Source: Thiomicrorhabdus sp.
GTDB lineage: Bacteria > Pseudomonadota > Gammaproteobacteria > Thiomicrospirales > Thiomicrospiraceae
Direction of reading: 5' to 3'
DNA: 64,000 nt
Assembly: GCF_963662555.1 (NCBI RefSeq)
Contig: NZ_OY759719.1
Location: forward strand, 826,985-890,984
This document shows, in pieces, positions 58,873-64,000 of this stretch (its first letter is position 1; every line of letters begins with the position of its first letter). The notes under the pieces were generated by a model. The model worked only from the letters and a program-made list of their open reading frames with translations, ran no database searches and was not told the DNA's origin. Made by a program: the position numbers and the translations under genes.

Positions 58873-59838
58873 TTAATGAGAGCGATTAACGGCTAAATCA
58901 GCAATAGAACATAGAGCCGTTTTTAATGTACTATTTTCTAAAACATGTAATGCTTGTTTGGCTTGTTCGGCTTCATTTTGAGCGATCTCTTGTGTATAAG
59001 CTATTGCTCCCGAGCCTTTAATAATAGTGGTGACTTCTTCTAAAAGATTAATACCTTCTGATTCAATCGCTCTGCGAATAATCTCTTTTTCAGAGTCGCT
59101 ACCATTTTCTAATACATAAATAAGGGGCAAAGTTGGTTTGCCTTCTGCTAAATCATCACCGATATTTTTGCCCAACTCTTCTTCGTTTGCGGTGTAATCT
59201 AAAGCGTCATCAATTAATTGAAAGGCGGCACCTAAATGTCTGCCATAAGCAATAAAAGCATCTTCTAATTCTGGTTTATTGCTCAATATTGGTCCCATAT
59301 GAGTAGCCGCTTCAAATAACTTTGCAGTTTTACGGTGAATAACCTCCATATAACGTTCTTTGGTAGTATCGGCATCATGGCAATTAAGCAGTTGCAGTAC
59401 TTCACCTTCAGCAATGACATTGGTGGCTTCTGACATAACCTGCATTATTTTTAGCAGGCCTGGTTCAACCATCATTTCAAAAGAACGAGAATATAAGAAA
59501 TCACCTACTAAAACACTCGCTGCATTGCCCCAAACTTCATTGGCGGTTTTATTACCACGACGGGTGTCTGATTCATCAACAACATCATCATGTAATAAAG
59601 TTGAAGTATGGATAAATTCAATTACCGCAGCCATTAACTGATGATCAGTACCTTGATAGCCACAAGCACGAGCACTCAATAACACTAAAAGAGGACGTAG
59701 ACGTTTACCTCCGCTATTAATAATGTAGTGTCCTATTTGGTTGATTAGAACAACATCAGAAGATAGGCGGTTTAGTATAAGTTGGTCAACCGCTAGGATA
59801 TCGTCTTCAATTAAGGCACGGATTTCTGATAACGTCAT
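58873..59838 (-). CDS. ispB: Octaprenyl diphosphate synthase
   Basis: Trans-prenyltransferase making the C40 side chain of ubiquinone. 321 residues. First aspartate motif LLHDDVVDESDTRRG, second QLIDDALDY; GGKRLRPLLVLLSA near residue 42-56 is also typical. It is divergent from rplU, a conserved arrangement. A partial palindrome (59455) is read as EPGLL. Confidence 0.93.
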   Translation of the reverse strand: MTLSEIRALIEDDILAVDQLILNRLSSDVVLINQIGHYIINSGGKRLRPLLVLLSARACGYQGTDHQLMAAVIEFIHTSTLLHDDVVDESDTRRGNKTANEVWGNAASVLVGDFLYSRSFEMMVEPGLLKIMQVMSEATNVIAEGEVLQLLNCHDADTTKERYMEVIHRKTAKLFEAATHMGPILSNKPELEDAFIAYGRHLGAAFQLIDDALDYTANEEELGKNIGDDLAEGKPTLPLIYVLENGSDSEKEIIRRAIESEGINLLEEVTTIIKGSGAIAYTQEIAQNEAEQAKQALHVLENSTLKTALCSIADLAVNRSH

Positions 59839-60081
59839 GATGTGTTAGGCGATTTGCCTTCCAGGTATTTATAAAGGACGCTATTTTAGTATGAATAAGC
59901 CAGAGACGCTAGTCTTAGCGTTTAGATAGCAAATATTATTAAATAAAATACAAAAATCCTTTTTTTATTGAGATAAATAGACTTTAAATTCTAAATAAAT
60001 ACAATAAATAAATGTTTATTATTATCAATATCTTAGTCTAATTTTATATAGAATAAAGGGCTTACAAGGATTTAAGAAAAT
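59839..60081. other. Gap between ispB and rplU, left part
   Basis: Very AT-rich. It contains a 7-8-bp stem-loop (GACGCTA/TTAGCGTT, about 59909-59926) near the ispB side. The ispB promoter should be here but is not clear. No coding frame seen. Confidence 0.5.
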
Positions 60082-60095
60082 TACCAGGCCTGGTA
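60082..60095. repeat. Full palindrome copy 6
   Basis: Exact TACCAGGCCTGGTA, 26 bases upstream of the rplU -35 element. Confidence 0.9.
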
Positions 60096-60120
60096 AATTA
60101 AAAATATTTGTGAAATTGTT

Positions 60121-60149
60121 TTGACCTGGAAGGTAAAAGCTTATATAAT
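60121..60149 (+). promoter_or_regulatory. Promoter of rplU-rpmA
   Basis: -35 TTGACC (60121-60126), 17-base spacer, -10 TATAAT (60144-60149). The short leader carries a CCGCTTTCGCTAAATAGCGG dyad. Confidence 0.85.
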
Positions 60150-60206
60150 CCCGCTTTCGCTAAATAGCGGCTTATTAAAAAGAATTTAGATATCCGGGAG
60201 AGATAT

Positions 60207-60521
60207 ATGTACGCAGTTATTAAAACCGGTGGTAAGCAGTATAGAGTTCGTGAAGGTCAAATCTTACGTATTGAATCACTAAATGCAGAAGCAGGTGATG
60301 CAATTGAGTTTGACGAAGTATTGATGGTAGGTGAAGGTGCTGATGTTAAAATCGGTATGCCTGTTGTTGAAGGTGCTAAAGTTGCAGCAACTGTTGAATC
60401 AAACGGTCGTGGTAAAAAAGTAACCATCATCAAATTCCGTCGTCGTAAGAACCGCTCTAAGACTAAGCAAGGCCACCGCCAAAACTACACTGAAGTTAAA
60501 ATCGGTAAGATTTCAGCTTAA
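60207..60521 (+). CDS. rplU: 50S ribosomal protein L21
   Basis: L21 (bL21), 104 residues. It starts [18 protein letters not shown] and contains [26 protein letters not shown] in pieces. GGGAGAG precedes the ATG. First of rplU-rpmA-obgE, a conserved order. Confidence 0.98.
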   Translation: MYAVIKTGGKQYRVREGQILRIESLNAEAGDAIEFDEVLMVGEGADVKIGMPVVEGAKVAATVESNGRGKKVTIIKFRRRKNRSKTKQGHRQNYTEVKIGKISA

Positions 60522-60586
60522 AATTTGAATCTAAACGGCTGTTATTTCTGAGTAGGGGATAACACTGTTAATAAAAGGACTATACC

Positions 60587-60844
60587 ATGGCTCATAAGAA
60601 GGCAGCAGGTAGTACTAAAAACGGTCGCGATTCTAATGCCAAGCGACTAGGTGTGAAAGCATTTGGTGGTCAGCAAGTTTCTGCTGGAAGCATTATCGTT
60701 CGTCAGCGCGGAACTAAGTTCCACGCGGGTGATAACGTTGGTCGCGGTAAAGATGATACCTTATTTGCAAAAGCAGACGGTTCGGTTGCTTTCGTATCTA
60801 AAGGTAAGCCTCTACGTACTTACGTAACAATTGTATCTGAATAA
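60587..60844 (+). CDS. rpmA: 50S ribosomal protein L27
   Basis: L27 (bL27), whose N-terminus reaches the peptidyl transferase centre. 85 residues. It starts [19 protein letters not shown], with no cleavable extension of the Firmicutes type. 65 bases after rplU. AAAGGA upstream. Confidence 0.98.
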   Translation: MAHKKAAGSTKNGRDSNAKRLGVKAFGGQQVSAGSIIVRQRGTKFHAGDNVGRGKDDTLFAKADGSVAFVSKGKPLRTYVTIVSE

Positions 60845-60864
60845 TTTCAGACTCGCTTGTTAAC

Positions 60865-60893
60865 AAAACGCCCCGCTTTGACGGGGCGTTTTT
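60865..60893 (+). terminator. Terminator after rpmA
   Basis: AAAACGCCCCG and CGGGGCGTTTTT around a 6-base loop. Strong intrinsic terminator, so obgE needs its own promoter or readthrough. Confidence 0.93.
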
Positions 60894-61042
60894 GTTTGTG
60901 TACAAAAAAATATAAAAAGGGCGACAGCTCTTAGTTAAAAATTACGTTTTATTAAGATTTTATAGTGCGGTTTTTATTACTAAGCTTTGATAAAATAATT
61001 TGACTTAGAAGTTTGCATAAACTGGTTTAATTAAGAACTTAA

Positions 61043-62179
<1,137 letters not shown>

Positions 62180-62214
62180 GATTAGCCTGTAACGAAAAGG
62201 TGAGTTAAAACTAT

Positions 62215-63339
62215 ATGCAGCGTTCTGATTTAAAAAATACCAAACGTTGGGTGGTTAAAATTGGCAGTGCCTTATTAACAAATGATGGCCAAGGATTAAA
62301 TCGTAAAGCTCTTGCAAGTTGGGTTGCGCAGATGGTTGAGTTGAAAAACCAAGGCGTTGAAGTTGTAATTGTCTCTTCAGGTTCGGTAGCTGAAGGTATG
62401 AAACGTCTAGGTTGGAAAACCCGTCCTAAATTACTAAATGAACTACAAGCGGCCGCTTCAGTTGGTCAAATGGGCTTAATTCAAGCTTATGAATCAAAGT
62501 TTTCTCAGTACGATATCCATTCAGCACAAATTTTAATGACACATGATGATTTATCTAACCGTAAGCGTTATTTAAATGTAAAAAGTGCTATTGAAACCCT
62601 TCTTGAGTACGGCGTTGTACCTATTATTAATGAAAACGATACCGTTGTAACCGATGAGATTCGTTTTGGCGATAATGACACCTTAGCAGCCTTAACAGCT
62701 AATCTTATCTCTGCAGATGTGTTGGTTATTTTGACCGATCAACAAGGTCTTTATAATGATAATCCTCGTGAAAATCCAAATGCTGAATTAATCAGCGAAG
62801 CACGTGTGAGCCGTAAAGATATTGAAGCAATGGCCAGCCCAGAAGGTGGTGCTTTAGGTAAGGGTGGTATGTACACTAAAGTGATGGCGGCAAAACGTGC
62901 AGCACGTTCTGGTACGGCAACTTTAATTGCTTCCGGTCACGCAGAAAATATCTTACCTAATCTATTTCATGGTGCATCACAAGGCACTTTATTAATACCA
63001 GACTTAGAACCTTTAACGGCCCGTCAGCAATGGCTAGCAGGTCATTTACAGGCTAAAGGTTCATTGGTAATTGATGAGGGAGCAGTTAAAGTATTGCGTT
63101 CTTCAGGTAAAAGTTTACTGCCTATTGGTGTTAAATCTATGCATGGAAATTTTCAGCGTGGAGAAATGGTAGTCTGTTATGATGAAGTTGGTAAAGAAGT
63201 TGCTCGTGGTTTAGTAAATTATTCGCTGACTGAAGCTCAACAGATTATGGGTAAACCCAGTCAGCAGATTGAATCAATACTTGGGTATATTGAAGATGAA
63301 TCACTTGTGCATAGAGATAACTTAGTACTTAGTGAATAA
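62215..63339 (+). CDS. proB: Glutamate 5-kinase
   Basis: First step of proline synthesis: phosphorylates glutamate. 374 residues. Amino acid kinase domain at about 1-260 ([60 protein letters not shown]), then a PUA domain at about 280-370 ([25 protein letters not shown]). Full length. obgE-proB adjacency is common in gammaproteobacteria. Confidence 0.97.
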   Translation: MQRSDLKNTKRWVVKIGSALLTNDGQGLNRKALASWVAQMVELKNQGVEVVIVSSGSVAEGMKRLGWKTRPKLLNELQAAASVGQMGLIQAYESKFSQYDIHSAQILMTHDDLSNRKRYLNVKSAIETLLEYGVVPIINENDTVVTDEIRFGDNDTLAALTANLISADVLVILTDQQGLYNDNPRENPNAELISEARVSRKDIEAMASPEGGALGKGGMYTKVMAAKRAARSGTATLIASGHAENILPNLFHGASQGTLLIPDLEPLTARQQWLAGHLQAKGSLVIDEGAVKVLRSSGKSLLPIGVKSMHGNFQRGEMVVCYDEVGKEVARGLVNYSLTEAQQIMGKPSQQIESILGYIEDESLVHRDNLVLSE

Positions 63340-63397
63340 AAAACCTATTTTTTAATATCGATTAATCTTTTTAAAATACATAAGGGTAGCATGGTAT

Positions 63398-64000
63398 ATG
63401 TCTGAAGTATTTATTGGGCGACAACCTATTTTAGATAGAGAGATGAATGTCTTTGCTTATGAGCTTCAGTTTTATCACGGCATTAATCCAAATAATAAAA
63501 GTCTAGAAGCAACCGAAGAGTTGATTAAAGATATTGAAGAAAAAATTGGCTTTCAATCGATCGTGGGTGACCATAATGCCATGCTTCATTTGCCAAAAGA
63601 ACTCATTAAAAAGTCTGCATTGCCCCAATTTGATACAACTCACCAACTTGTTTTAGAAATACCCAATAATATTACCCGTGATATTGAATTATTACGTAAC
63701 TTAAAAGAGTTAAAAGCAGAAGGCGTCAGCATAGCTCTTGATGACTTTATGGATGATGAGTCGAGTGTTCGTTTAGCGGGAATTAGTGATTACGTTAAGA
63801 TTGATCCTGAATCACATAACGAAATACAGATGAAAAAAATGCTTGCAGAATTGCAGCAAAAAAATATTAAAGTTATTGCTGAAAAAGTAGAAACAGAAGA
63901 AATGTTTTTCTATTTAAAAAAGCTTGGTTTTGATTATTTTCAAGGCTATTTCTTTACCAATCCTATTATTATTAATGGTCAAAAATTAAGTGGCAATAAA
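63398..64000 (+). CDS. EAL-HDOD type signalling protein, 3' end outside window
   Basis: Open to the end of the window; 201 codons are present. It begins MSEVFIGRQPILDREMNVFAYE, the usual start of EAL-HDOD proteins of the YuxH/CdgJ type. The EAL domain is degenerate: YELQFY stands in place of the EAL motif, although ALDDFMDDES, YVKIDPES, AEKVET and QGYFFTNP are recognisable. It should not hydrolyse c-di-GMP. The HDOD part would lie beyond the window. AAGGG is upstream of the ATG. Confidence 0.85.
   Translation, partial: MSEVFIGRQPILDREMNVFAYELQFYHGINPNNKSLEATEELIKDIEEKIGFQSIVGDHNAMLHLPKELIKKSALPQFDTTHQLVLEIPNNITRDIELLRNLKELKAEGVSIALDDFMDDESSVRLAGISDYVKIDPESHNEIQMKKMLAELQQKNIKVIAEKVETEEMFFYLKKLGFDYFQGYFFTNPIIINGQKLSGNK

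Overview
The window is a 64 kb piece of a low-GC, gene-dense gammaproteobacterial chromosome. The gene order rpoBC, rpsL-rpsG-fusA-tuf, S10, spc and alpha operons, the uvrA / YajR-type transporter / ssb neighbourhood, and a SigX-CmpX-OmpA block all point to Gammaproteobacteria. AT-rich codon use and the RimK cluster suggest the Thiomicrospira/Thiomicrorhabdus/Hydrogenovibrio group. That placement is an inference from gene content, not a database result.

Layout. 1-25.8 kb: rpoB (5' end outside the window), rpoC, the str operon, then S10, spc, secY and alpha operons ending in rplQ and a strong terminator. All genes point right, and rpmJ is missing from its usual place after secY. 25.8-34.4 kb: a TatD-type hydrolase, tcdA, a DUF2927 lipobox-free exported protein bracketed by inverted repeats, uvrA, a SIMPL protein, a YajR-type MFS transporter and ssb. 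34.4-40.2 kb: two decayed transposase fragments, a soluble double-PAS chemoreceptor, a PAS-PAS-GGDEF-EAL protein and an orphan ABC ATPase. 40.3-47 kb: a tripartite RND efflux operon with a divergent TetR regulator and a clear palindromic operator. 47-56.5 kb: an MscS channel, an OmpA-family protein, a CmpX-like channel, a small protein and a SigX-like ECF sigma factor, divergent from corC-mgtE and a RimB/RimK/desuccinylase cluster. 56.6-64 kb: a patatin lipoprotein, an unknown protein, ispB, rplU-rpmA-obgE, proB and the start of an EAL-HDOD protein cut by the window edge.

Two signals stand out. First, three promoters around the ECF sigma gene share the same bipartite motif, GTGACTTT-N15-GTCT: in front of the sigma operon itself, in front of the OmpA-family gene, and, back to back with the first, in front of corC. 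This predicts a self-activating envelope and magnesium regulon resembling the Pseudomonas sigX-cmpX-oprF locus. Second, the 14-bp palindrome TACCAGGCCTGGTA occurs six times in full, and its 8-bp core CAGGCCTG 18 times, in intergenic and coding DNA alike, but never inside the rpoBC or ribosomal protein coding regions. It behaves like a highly iterated palindrome. Two full copies form the outer blocks of the inverted repeats around the DUF2927 gene.

I saw no tRNA or rRNA gene, CRISPR array, intact insertion sequence, prophage or replication origin.
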